A stretch of 64,000 nt of DNA from Polaromonas eurypsychrophila (GTDB lineage: Bacteria > Pseudomonadota > Gammaproteobacteria > Burkholderiales > Burkholderiaceae_C), in assembly GCF_014641715.1 (NCBI RefSeq), contig NZ_BMIG01000001.1:310001-374000 (forward strand). The letters run 5' to 3'. The translations under genes were made by a program, and so were the position numbers. Each line of letters opens with the position of its first letter. Position 1 is the first letter of the stretch. Below are positions 36,585 to 44,406 of the stretch, in pieces. The notes beneath the pieces were generated by a model. The model was not told where the DNA came from. It saw nothing but the letters and a program-made list of their open reading frames with translations, and ran no database searches.

Positions 36585-36899
36585 TCAAATAGAGGCAGTC
36601 AGGGGGCCTGTTGCTGCAGCGCGAATCAAGTTTAAAACCTGTAGCGCTTCGTAAGTAGAGGCACTTACCTGAGCGTTAGTTTCGGAAAGCTGGGCAGGCT
36701 CCCGGCGTTGGAGCAACAGGTCCAGCAAATCGTTATCAGACAGGTCCATTAAATCATTCAAGCCTTTAGCCTGACTGACGGTAAGCGTTGCCTCATGGCG
36801 CCTGAAAAACTTCTCGATCAGCAAGTCGTTTTCAAGCAAACCACGGCGACAGCGCCACTTCAGTTTGCTCATCGCGCGTTCGTCGAGAAGTTCGTTCAT
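36585..36899 (-). CDS. sdhE: FAD assembly factor SdhE
   Basis: A small helical protein of 104 residues that promotes covalent flavinylation of SdhA. The conserved RGLLENDLLIEKFF (about 19-32) contains the RGxxE motif. It lies between sdhB and gltA, the usual betaproteobacterial position. The N-terminus is longer than in E. coli SdhE, and an alternative Met at residue 10 exists. Confidence 0.92.
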   Translation of the reverse strand: MNELLDERAMSKLKWRCRRGLLENDLLIEKFFRRHEATLTVSQAKGLNDLMDLSDNDLLDLLLQRREPAQLSETNAQVSASTYEALQVLNLIRAAATGPLTASI

Positions 36900-36905
36900 T
36901 GATTT

Positions 36906-37610
36906 CTAGACAGTGCGCAGGATCATCATTTCCTTGATCTTGCCGATGGCCTTGCTGGGATTCAGTCCCTTGGGGCAAACATCGACGCAATTCATGATGG
37001 TGTGGCAGCGGAACAGGCGGTAAGGGTCTTCGAGGTTGTCCAGGCGCTCGGCGGTGGCTTCGTCGCGGCTGTCAGACAGAAACCGATAGGCCTGTAGCAG
37101 GCCGGCCGGGCCGACAAACTTGTCCGGGTTCCACCAAAAGCTGGGGCAGGCGGTGGAGCAGCTAGCGCACAGGATGCACTCGTACAGGCCGTTGAGCTCA
37201 TCACGCTCTTCCGGGCTTTGCAGGCGCTCTTTTTCGGGCGGTACGTTGTCGTTGATCAGGTAAGGCCTGATCGAGTTGTACTGCTTGAAGAAGTCGGTCA
37301 TGTCGACGATCAAATCGCGCACCACGGGCAGGCCAGGCAGCGGCTTGAGAACGATGGTGCCCGGCAGGGTCCGCATGTTGGTCAGGCAGGCCAGGCCGTT
37401 CTTGCCGTTGATGTTCATCGCGTCAGAACCGCAAACGCCTTCACGGCAGGAACGGCGGAAAGAGATGGTCGGATCCTGCGCCTTGAGCTTCATCAGGGCG
37501 TCGAGAAGCATGCGCTCGCTGCCATCGAGCTCGACCTCTATGGTCTGCATGTAGGGTTTGGCGTCCTGATCGGGGTCGTAGCGGTAGATCTTGAATGTGC
37601 GTATGGTCAT
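36906..37610 (-). CDS. sdhB: Succinate dehydrogenase iron-sulfur subunit
   Basis: Electron-transfer subunit of complex II; 234 residues. The [2Fe-2S] cysteines are in SCREGVCGSDAMN (about 54-66) with a further one near LAC, and the [4Fe-4S]/[3Fe-4S] ligands are in CILCASCSTACPSFWW (about 145-160) and NCVDVCPKGLNP (about 205-216). It is 20 bases after sdhA. Confidence 0.97.
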   Translation of the reverse strand: MTIRTFKIYRYDPDQDAKPYMQTIEVELDGSERMLLDALMKLKAQDPTISFRRSCREGVCGSDAMNINGKNGLACLTNMRTLPGTIVLKPLPGLPVVRDLIVDMTDFFKQYNSIRPYLINDNVPPEKERLQSPEERDELNGLYECILCASCSTACPSFWWNPDKFVGPAGLLQAYRFLSDSRDEATAERLDNLEDPYRLFRCHTIMNCVDVCPKGLNPSKAIGKIKEMMILRTV

Positions 37611-37629
37611 GGGGTTCCCGCTTGTCTTT

Positions 37630-39423
37630 TTAGAAGGAGCGAACGGTTAGGGGGATGGAGTCCACGGTCAGCGGCTTCATCTGCACCGGCTTGTAGCTCA
37701 GGCGGTTGCCTTCGCTGTGCCACAGGGTGTGTTTGTGCCAGTCGGTGTCGTTGCGGCCGTTCGGGTGCTCGGGTGTGTCGCCGTAGTCATCCACCGAATG
37801 TGCACCGCGGCTTTCCTTGCGGGCAGCGGCCGACACGATGGTGGCTTGCGCGGCCTCGATCAGGTTCTCCACTTCGAGCGCCTCGATGCGCGCGGTGTTG
37901 AAAATCCTGGACTTGTCTTTCAGGCCGATGTTGTTGACACGTTCGCGCAGGGCGGCGATTTTGGTCACGCCTTCGTCCATGATGGCCTGGGTGCGGAACA
38001 CGCCGGCGTGTTGCTGCATGGCTGCGCGGATGTCATTGGCGACGTCCTGCGCGTATTCGCCGCCGGTTGCGTTGTCCAGGCGCGCAACACGCGCCAGTGT
38101 GGCGTCGGCCGCATCGGCCGGCAAAGGTTTGTGCGTGGTGGACTTGTTGAACTCGACGATGTGGTTGCCCGCTGCGCGGCCAAACACCAGCAGGTCCAGC
38201 AGCGAGTTGGTGCCCAGGCGATTGGCGCCATGCACGCTGACGCAGGAGCACTCACCCACGGCATACAAACCGTTGACGACTTCACTTTTGTTGTCGGCGT
38301 TTTGCGTGACCACCTGGCCGTGGATGTTGGTCGGTATGCCGCCCATCTGGTAGTGGATAGTGGGCACCACGGGAATCGGCTCTTTGGTGATGTCAACGTT
38401 GGCAAAGTTGTGGCCAATCTCGAACACCGAAGGCAGGCGTTTCATGATGGTCTCTGCGCCCAGATGCGTCATGTCGAGGTTGATGTAGTCCTTGTTCGGG
38501 CCACAACCGCGGCCTTCCTTGATTTCCTGGTCCATGCAGCGTGACACGTAGTCACGAGGCGCCAGATCCTTGTAGGCCGGCGCATAACGCTCCATGAAAC
38601 GCTCGCCATTGCTGTTGCGCAAAATCGCGCCTTCGCCGCGGCAACCTTCGGTCAGCAGCACGCCAGCGCCGGCCACGCCGGTCGGGTGGAACTGCCAGAA
38701 CTCCATGTCTTCCAGCGGAATGCCAGCGCGTGCCGCCATGCCCAGGCCGTCGCCGGTGTTGATGAACGCGTTGGTCGATGCGGCAAAGATGCGGCCAGCG
38801 CCGCCGGTGGCCAGCAGCGTTGTCTTGGCCTCAAAAATATGCACGTCGCCGGTTTCCATCTCGATGGCGCTGACGCCGACCACGTCGCCGGCGGCATCGC
38901 GAATCAGGTCCATCGCGAGCCACTCAACGAAGAAACTGGTTTTTTCCTTGATGTTTTGCTGGTACAGCGTGTGCAGCATGGCGTGGCCGGTGCGGTCGGC
39001 GGCGGCACAGGCGCGCTGCACGGCTTTCTCACCGTAGTTGGCTGTGTGGCCGCCAAAGGGGCGCTGATAAATCGTGCCGTCGGGGTTGCGGTCGAATGGC
39101 ATGCCCATGTGCTCCAGGTCATACACAACCTTGGGTGCTTCGCGGCACATGTACTCAATTGCGTCCTGGTCGCCGAGCCAGTCGGAGCCCTTGACGGTGT
39201 CGTAGAAGTGGTAATGCCAGTTGTCTTCGCTCATGTTGCCGAGCGAGGCGCCAATGCCGCCCTGGGCCGCAACGGTGTGCGAACGCGTTGGGAATACCTT
39301 GGAGAGCACGGCGACGTTGAGGCCGGCACGCGCCAGCTGCAAGGAGGCGCGCATGCCGGAGCCGCCGGCCCCGACGATCACCACGTCGAATTTGCGTTTG
39401 GGAAGCTTGGAAGTAGCAGTCAT
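37630..39423 (-). CDS. sdhA: Succinate dehydrogenase flavoprotein subunit
   Basis: The catalytic subunit of complex II, oxidising succinate to fumarate; 597 residues. It has the N-terminal FAD loop VIVGAGGSGMRASLQLA, the His for covalent FAD attachment in RSHTVAAQGGIGAS, the active-site HPTGV motif and the substrate loop RLGTNSLLDLLVFG. The sequence is full length, and SdhE for its flavinylation is in the same operon. Confidence 0.98.
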   Translation of the reverse strand: MTATSKLPKRKFDVVIVGAGGSGMRASLQLARAGLNVAVLSKVFPTRSHTVAAQGGIGASLGNMSEDNWHYHFYDTVKGSDWLGDQDAIEYMCREAPKVVYDLEHMGMPFDRNPDGTIYQRPFGGHTANYGEKAVQRACAAADRTGHAMLHTLYQQNIKEKTSFFVEWLAMDLIRDAAGDVVGVSAIEMETGDVHIFEAKTTLLATGGAGRIFAASTNAFINTGDGLGMAARAGIPLEDMEFWQFHPTGVAGAGVLLTEGCRGEGAILRNSNGERFMERYAPAYKDLAPRDYVSRCMDQEIKEGRGCGPNKDYINLDMTHLGAETIMKRLPSVFEIGHNFANVDITKEPIPVVPTIHYQMGGIPTNIHGQVVTQNADNKSEVVNGLYAVGECSCVSVHGANRLGTNSLLDLLVFGRAAGNHIVEFNKSTTHKPLPADAADATLARVARLDNATGGEYAQDVANDIRAAMQQHAGVFRTQAIMDEGVTKIAALRERVNNIGLKDKSRIFNTARIEALEVENLIEAAQATIVSAAARKESRGAHSVDDYGDTPEHPNGRNDTDWHKHTLWHSEGNRLSYKPVQMKPLTVDSIPLTVRSF

Positions 39424-39455
39424 GTTTTTTGTTCAGTCGTGGGGTCGGAAGCGGC

Positions 39456-39824
39456 CTAGAAGCGCCAAAGGACCTGAATCGCCCAGCCGGCGCAGGCGAC
39501 CAGCCAGACGATGGTGGCTACCTGTAGAGTCAGGCGCAGCCAGACCCGAGAGGTGACGTAGTCCATCCAGATGTCGCGCATGCCCACCCAGACGTGGTAA
39601 GCCAGCGCGATGATGACGCAGAAGGTCAGCAACTTCATCCACTGCGCCGAGAAAATGCCGGCCCACTGGTCGTAACCGATGGCGCCTTTGCTGAAGATCA
39701 CCTGGGCCAGAAGCAACATGGTAAAAAGAGCCATCAGGGCTGCAGTCACGCGTTGGGCCAGCCAGTCACGCGTGCCATAGTGCGCACCGACAACGATCCG
39801 TTTGGAGCCGTAATTCACAGACAT
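39456..39824 (-). CDS. sdhD: Succinate dehydrogenase membrane anchor subunit
   Basis: A hydrophobic subunit of 122 residues with three membrane helices (about 26-45, 57-77 and 95-117). The heme-ligand His candidate is in ALAYHVWVGMRDIWMDYV. Together with SdhC it binds heme b and ubiquinone and anchors SdhAB. It sits between sdhC and sdhA. Confidence 0.93.
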   Translation of the reverse strand: MSVNYGSKRIVVGAHYGTRDWLAQRVTAALMALFTMLLLAQVIFSKGAIGYDQWAGIFSAQWMKLLTFCVIIALAYHVWVGMRDIWMDYVTSRVWLRLTLQVATIVWLVACAGWAIQVLWRF

Positions 39825-39847
39825 GTGTTGATCTTTCGTTTTTCTTG

Positions 39848-40288
39848 TTAGTAGAGACCGAACAGCTTGGCGCCCAGCACCAGCGTCAGCGAAATACTCA
39901 GGCCTAGCGTGACGAGCGCGGTGTTTTTGCCAAACTCGTTGCTCAGTCGGTGCGTCGCGTCCATATACAAGTGCCGCAAGCCGGCCATGAAGTGGTGCAG
40001 GTAGGCCCAGATCAATGCCAGCGCAACCAGCTTCCAGATGAAGCCAGGTAAACCCAGCATGCCGATGTTGAAAGCGGCCTTGAATTTCGCAAACGAAATT
40101 TCCGAAGAAATCGAGGCGTCAAACATCCAGATGATGAAAGGCAACAGTATGAACATGATCGCACCGCTGGCGCGGTGCAGAATCGAGACCCAGGCCGCAG
40201 GCGTCATGCGGTAGGTGGTGAGGTCTGTGAAGGCGTTGATGTTGCGGAACTCGGGCCGCTTTTTTGCGGTTGTCGCTGATTCGGACAT
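39848..40288 (-). CDS. sdhC: Succinate dehydrogenase cytochrome b556 subunit
   Basis: A membrane subunit of 146 residues with three helices (about 43-63, 78-100 and 125-144). The pattern SILHRASGAIMFILLPF (family S-I-x-HR-x-SG) and HHFMAGLRHLYMD (heme-ligand His) identify SdhC. It is the first gene of the operon, so the operon promoter lies in 40289-40450. Confidence 0.95.
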   Translation of the reverse strand: MSESATTAKKRPEFRNINAFTDLTTYRMTPAAWVSILHRASGAIMFILLPFIIWMFDASISSEISFAKFKAAFNIGMLGLPGFIWKLVALALIWAYLHHFMAGLRHLYMDATHRLSNEFGKNTALVTLGLSISLTLVLGAKLFGLY

Positions 40289-40395
40289 ACGTGGCTTTCT
40301 GAATTGTTCTTGGCGTTTGGTAACCGCCTTGTAACTTGTGAATTCTGGTAAACCCTCAAATTCTATTGCAACGAAGCATCCTGTTTCGTTTGTGG

Positions 40396-40414
40396 TGTGG
40401 ATAACTTATAAGTT
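40396..40414. promoter_or_regulatory. DnaA box and overlapping palindrome upstream of sdhC
   Basis: TGTGGATAA (40396-40404) is the exact complement of the consensus DnaA box TTATCCACA. It overlaps the perfect 12-base palindrome AACTTATAAGTT (40403-40414). Both lie in the sdhC-photolyase gap that should contain the sdh promoter. The palindrome resembles the CTTATATAAG palindrome before mdh, so a shared regulator is conceivable. Confidence 0.4.
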
Positions 40415-40450
40415 TTATCTGATTATCTGGAGTGAACGCTGACATTCCGG

Positions 40451-42088
40451 CTACAAGTTGTCCAGATCTGCCAGCATTTCGCCTGCGCGCTCGCGCACCT
40501 GCGCACGCAGCTCGGGTGTCATGCGCTGCAGGTTTTTGACCATCAGCGCGGTTCGTGGATTGCCTGCGAAGCTGGCTTCGTGCTTGTCCAGGAAGTTCCA
40601 GTACAACGTGGTCATCGGACAGGCGTCGTTACCCACCCTTGACTCGGGCTCATATTTGCAACCTGCGCAGTAGTTGCTCATGCGTTTGACATAGGCCCCA
40701 CTGGCAACATAAGGCTTGGAGGTAAAGCGCCCACCGTTGGCAAACAATGCCATGCCTGCCGTGTTGGGCAGTTCCACCCACTCGACAGCATCAACATACA
40801 CCGCCAGATACCAGTCACAAACCTGTTGGGGTGACAGCTCGGCCGTGACGCCAAACATGCCGGTCACCATCAGCCGCTGAATGTGATGGGAATAGCCGTT
40901 TTTGAGGGTCTGGCCAATACATTGCTTCATGCAGTTCATGTGCGTATCGCCAGTCCAGTACCACTTGGGCAGGGGCTGGGTGTGTCCATAGTGATTGGCC
41001 GTTTTCAGCTCGGGCATATCCAGAAAGTAAACACCGCGCATGAACTCGCGCCAGCCCAGCACCTGGCGAATGAATCCCTCGACGCTCGCCAGGTCGAGGC
41101 CGTGTTTTTTGTAAGCCGCCTCGGCGGCCAGAACAACTTCCAGGGGATTGAGCAGCTTGAGATTCAAGGAACTGGACAACAGTGAATGCCAGCCAAACTC
41201 AAGATGCGTCCACATGGCATCCTCGTGCGGGCCGAACTGCGGCAGGCGTTCGTCGATAAAGCTTTGCAGCGCCTGCAATGCCTGCAGGCGTGTGACGGGC
41301 CAGTTGAAATCGTCCAGCTGGCCGGGATGGTCAGCAAAATGGGTGTTGACCAAGTCGATGACATCTTTCGTGATGTCATCCAATTCAAACTTCGGCACAG
41401 ACGGTAGATTTTTCGGCCCCGCCTTGCCAAAGCTTTTGCGGTTGTCAGCATCAAAATTCCACTGACCGCCTATGGGCGCATCTGGCTTCACATCGTCCAT
41501 CAGGACCTTGTATTGCTTGCGCAGGGTGCGATAAAAAAACTCCATGCGCAGACTCCTGGACTGGCCCGCCCAGGCGCGGAACTGCGGCAGACCGCACAAG
41601 AAGTGTTTGTCCTCGCGCCAGCTCAAACGAGGTGCACTGGCGCTGACTTTAGGCACTGTTTTGGTAGCCTTCAGCGATGTCGCCGTCTGAACCCGGGCGC
41701 CAACAGCTATTGATTTGACAGCATTTTCAATCTGCTGCCTGACGCGCATATCGCCAGGCTCAACACCCACGATGGCAAGCGGCTGGTGGGCAGCGATAGC
41801 GGCCAGCAAACCTTCGGAAATTGTCTGGTCGCCATCTGTGTCCAATGCGCGGTAGTCCACCAGCCAGCCCCGTTCCCTGAGGCCTTCGGCAAAGTGGCGC
41901 ATGGCGGACAAAAACAGGGTCGTTCGAATCTTGTGCGACCAGACATGGGTGGACTCTTCAAATGCCTCCACCATCAACACGCGGTCTTGTGCCGGATCAA
42001 AATCCTCAAAAGCGCTGGACGCCTCGTCCAGTTGATCGCCCAAAATCAGAACCAGACGACGACACTGTATTTTTTTCATACTGGCCAT
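40451..42088 (-). CDS. Fe-S bacterial cryptochrome/photolyase family protein (PhrB-type)
   Basis: A flavoprotein of 545 residues related to (6-4) photolyases of the FeS-BCP group. The N-terminal antenna domain begins RRLVLILGDQLDE; the C-terminal FAD domain contains FGWHSLLSSSLNLKLLNP and the cluster-binding segment YCAGCKYEPESRVGNDACPMTTLYW, whose cysteines fit the [4Fe-4S] site. It is about 30 residues longer than typical relatives. The extra sequence lies near residues 122-150 and coincides with an interspersed palindromic element read in frame. It follows a DUF2256 gene and a GntR gene in one probable operon. Confidence 0.88.
   Translation of the reverse strand: MASMKKIQCRRLVLILGDQLDEASSAFEDFDPAQDRVLMVEAFEESTHVWSHKIRTTLFLSAMRHFAEGLRERGWLVDYRALDTDGDQTISEGLLAAIAAHQPLAIVGVEPGDMRVRQQIENAVKSIAVGARVQTATSLKATKTVPKVSASAPRLSWREDKHFLCGLPQFRAWAGQSRSLRMEFFYRTLRKQYKVLMDDVKPDAPIGGQWNFDADNRKSFGKAGPKNLPSVPKFELDDITKDVIDLVNTHFADHPGQLDDFNWPVTRLQALQALQSFIDERLPQFGPHEDAMWTHLEFGWHSLLSSSLNLKLLNPLEVVLAAEAAYKKHGLDLASVEGFIRQVLGWREFMRGVYFLDMPELKTANHYGHTQPLPKWYWTGDTHMNCMKQCIGQTLKNGYSHHIQRLMVTGMFGVTAELSPQQVCDWYLAVYVDAVEWVELPNTAGMALFANGGRFTSKPYVASGAYVKRMSNYCAGCKYEPESRVGNDACPMTTLYWNFLDKHEASFAGNPRTALMVKNLQRMTPELRAQVRERAGEMLADLDNL
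41660..41722 (-). repeat. Interspersed palindromic element inside the photolyase gene
   Basis: On the minus strand, GCTGTCAAATCAATAGC followed by TGTTGGCGC and a diverged tail. The left half matches the element consensus with one or two changes. It is read in frame as AVKSIAVGARVQTATSLK, in a stretch absent from photolyase homologues as I recall them. Confidence 0.55.
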
Positions 42089-42147
42089 TCTAATAAATGA
42101 CTACTTGGTATTATTGGTCTCGGGTCAAACCCATGCGCGCACCTTGG

Positions 42148-42327
42148 CTAATCCTTATTTGACCCTTGTGCCGGGCTGGCAGGGGAGGCCTTTTTGGCCC
42201 GGCAGGCATCAGAGCAATACTTCACTTCCCCCCAGTTTTTGGCCCAGCTTTTGCGCCAGCTCATGTCGCGCCCGCAGGCCACGCAGGGCTTGCTGGGGAG
42301 TGCGGACTTGTTGCCTTTGAAACCCAT
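42148..42327 (-). CDS. DUF2256 domain protein (59 residues)
   Basis: A short frame with the DUF2256 pattern: CVACGRDMSWRKSWAKNWG, then VKYCSDACR. The four cysteines (CxxC and CxxxC) probably form a zinc knuckle. DUF2256 genes are often found beside cryptochrome/photolyase genes, as here, where the photolyase starts 59 bases downstream. It begins 8 bases after the GntR stop. The function is unknown, but the context suggests a role linked to the photolyase. Confidence 0.88.
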   Translation of the reverse strand: MGFKGNKSALPSKPCVACGRDMSWRKSWAKNWGEVKYCSDACRAKKASPASPAQGSNKD

Positions 42328-42335
42328 CGCCGCGT

Positions 42336-43106
42336 TCAGCTCAAGGTGTTGCTGTAGTGATGCGTGTCAGTACGGTAGTAGCCGCGCCGCAGCTCCATGG
42401 GGACGTCGTTGTAGGTGTAGGCAATGCGCTCAACGCTAAGCAATGGCGTGCCCTGCGCGACTTTCAGTAGCAGCTCACGCCCATCTGTCGCGGCCTCGGC
42501 GCGTATTTTTTCTTCGGCGCGCACCATGCGTACATTGAACTCGGTCTCAAACAGTGCGTACATCGGACCGTGATAGTCGGCGAGCCGTTCGGCAGTCAGG
42601 CCCTTGAAGGGCGCGGCGGGTAACCAGAGGTCCTCAAGAATGGTCGGAGTTCCGGCAAAGCTCAGCACGCGCCGGGCTTGCAGCACCGCGTCGCCGGTGC
42701 GCAGGCCCAGCAGGCGCGCGATATCGGCGCTTGCGCGCACCCGGCGGCAGTCGATGATGTCGCGCTCCGCCGGGCCTTCGCTGCCCGGCGTGCCGCTGTC
42801 GGGCACCAGTTTGAGAAAGCGGAACTGCACATGCTGCTCCGCATGGGTGGCGACAAAAGTGCCCTTGCCCTGGCGGCGCACCACCAGGTTGTCGGCGGCC
42901 AGCTCGTCAATCGCCTTGCGCACCGTGCCCTGGCTGACGCGGTAACGCGCGGCCAAGTCCATCTCTGAAGGAATCGCTTCTCCCGGCTTCCACTCGCCCG
43001 ATTGCAGGCTTTGCAGGATCAGGCCTTTGATTTGCTGGTACAGCGGGCTAAAAGCCGGCGTGGCACCTGCAAAATCATCGGTGGGCGGGTTAGGAAGGGA
43101 TGCCAT
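42336..43106 (-). CDS. GntR-family transcriptional regulator (HutC/UTRA type)
   Basis: A regulator of 256 residues. The winged helix-turn-helix is at about 20-90 (GEAIPSEMDLAARYRVSQ...KAIDELAADN), followed by a UTRA ligand-binding domain (about 110-245) ending MELRRGYYRTDTHHYSN. It is divergent from mdh across 217 bases containing a palindromic operator candidate, so it probably controls mdh and the downstream citE-like/acnB genes as well as itself. The ligand is likely a small carboxylate, but this is inference. Confidence 0.9.
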   Translation of the reverse strand: MASLPNPPTDDFAGATPAFSPLYQQIKGLILQSLQSGEWKPGEAIPSEMDLAARYRVSQGTVRKAIDELAADNLVVRRQGKGTFVATHAEQHVQFRFLKLVPDSGTPGSEGPAERDIIDCRRVRASADIARLLGLRTGDAVLQARRVLSFAGTPTILEDLWLPAAPFKGLTAERLADYHGPMYALFETEFNVRMVRAEEKIRAEAATDGRELLLKVAQGTPLLSVERIAYTYNDVPMELRRGYYRTDTHHYSNTLS

Positions 43107-43135
43107 GATTTGTGGGGTGGGTCAATGCAATCATA

Positions 43136-43188
43136 TCTTATATAAGACATAAGACAAATTGACGGACGGCGGTTTTCCGGCGTAAAAT
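43136..43188 (+). promoter_or_regulatory. mdh promoter with palindromic operator candidate
   Basis: TCTTATATAAGA (43136-43147) is a perfect 12-base palindrome, followed by a half-site-like ATAAGACA. A sigma-70-like promoter follows: TTGACG (43159-43164), an 18-base spacer and TAAAAT (43183-43188). The palindrome abuts the -35 side and lies between the divergent GntR gene and mdh, the expected place for the GntR operator. Confidence 0.7.
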
Positions 43189-43323
43189 CCAGGGCTGAGT
43201 TGATGCAAAGTGGGCCCCCTTTGTGACGCTGTTCACCGGTTCCCCGGGTGGCCCATCCGGTGCAAAACACTTCACTGACCATCCCTACCCACCGATTCAC
43301 AACCTTCCTGGAGTTCTTCCATC

Positions 43324-44310
43324 ATGAGCAAAAAACCCGTCCGCGTCGCCGTTACAGGGGCCGCCGGCCAGATCGGCTACGCGCTGCTGTTTCGTATTGC
43401 CTCTGGCGAAATGCTGGGCAAGGACCAGCCGGTGATTTTGCAATTGCTCGAAGTGCCAGTTGAAGGCCCGCAAAAAGCGCTCAAGGGCGTGATGATGGAG
43501 CTCGACGACTGTGCCTTCCCGCTTCTGGTTGGTATGGAAGCCCACGGCGACCCCATGACCGCCTTCAAGGACGCCGACTACGCCCTGTTGGTCGGTTCGC
43601 GTCCGCGTGGCCCGGGCATGGAGCGTGCCGAATTGCTGGCCGTCAACGGCGCCATCTTCACCGCACAGGGCAAGGCGCTGAACGCGGTGGCCAGCCGCAA
43701 TGTCAAGGTGCTGGTGGTCGGCAACCCGGCCAACACCAATGCCTACATCGCCATGAAAAGCGCGCCGGATCTGCCACGCAAGAACTTCACCGCCATGCTG
43801 CGCCTGGACCACAACCGCGCCGCCAGCCAGCTTGCTGCCAAAACCGGCAAGGCCGTGGCCGACATCGAAAAACTCACGGTTTGGGGCAACCATTCGCCAA
43901 CCATGTATGCCGACTACCGCTTCGCCACCATCAAGGGCGAAAGCGTCGCCAAGATGATCAACGACCAGGAATGGAACGCCAACACCTTCCTGCCCACGGT
44001 CGGCAAACGCGGCGCTGCCATTATTGAAGCGCGCGGTTCCTCGTCGGCCGCCTCGGCTGCCAACGCCGCCATTGACCATATGCGCGACTGGGCCCTGGGC
44101 ACCAATGGCAAATGGGTCACCATGGGCATTCCGTCGGACGGCCAGTACGGCATTCCGAAGGACACCATGTTCGGCTTCCCCGTCACCTGCGAAGGCGGCG
44201 AGTACAAGCTGGTCGAAGGCCTGGAGATCGACGCTTTCAGCCAGGAACGCATCAACAAGACGCTGGAAGAGCTGCAGGGCGAACAAGCCGGCATAGCGCA
44301 TTTGCTCTGA
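43324..44310 (+). CDS. mdh: Malate dehydrogenase
   Basis: NAD-dependent malate/oxaloacetate interconversion; 328 residues, of the cytosolic-type group common in Burkholderiales. It has the nucleotide loop [17 protein letters not shown], the substrate Arg segment [15 protein letters not shown] and the catalytic His in [11 protein letters not shown] (about 187). It is preceded by a strong promoter and palindromic operator and followed by a bipartite hairpin repeat before the CitE-like gene. Confidence 0.97.
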   Translation: MSKKPVRVAVTGAAGQIGYALLFRIASGEMLGKDQPVILQLLEVPVEGPQKALKGVMMELDDCAFPLLVGMEAHGDPMTAFKDADYALLVGSRPRGPGMERAELLAVNGAIFTAQGKALNAVASRNVKVLVVGNPANTNAYIAMKSAPDLPRKNFTAMLRLDHNRAASQLAAKTGKAVADIEKLTVWGNHSPTMYADYRFATIKGESVAKMINDQEWNANTFLPTVGKRGAAIIEARGSSSAASAANAAIDHMRDWALGTNGKWVTMGIPSDGQYGIPKDTMFGFPVTCEGGEYKLVEGLEIDAFSQERINKTLEELQGEQAGIAHLL

Positions 44311-44314
44311 AAAA

Positions 44315-44400
44315 TGCTGTCATCCCGGACTCGATCCGGGATCCATGGCTGCGCATCACGTTTCGCAGTATGGATTGCGGGTCAAGCCCGCAATGACAAA
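44315..44400. repeat. Bipartite inverted-repeat element, copy 2
   Basis: Two hairpins, ATCCCGGACTCGATCCGGGAT and ATTGCGGGTCAAGCCCGCAAT, separated by about 35 bases with TCAT/ATGACA ends. It is the inverted counterpart of the copy at 11925-12016. It fills the mdh to citE-like gap. Confidence 0.8.
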
Positions 44401-44406
44401 GCCAAT

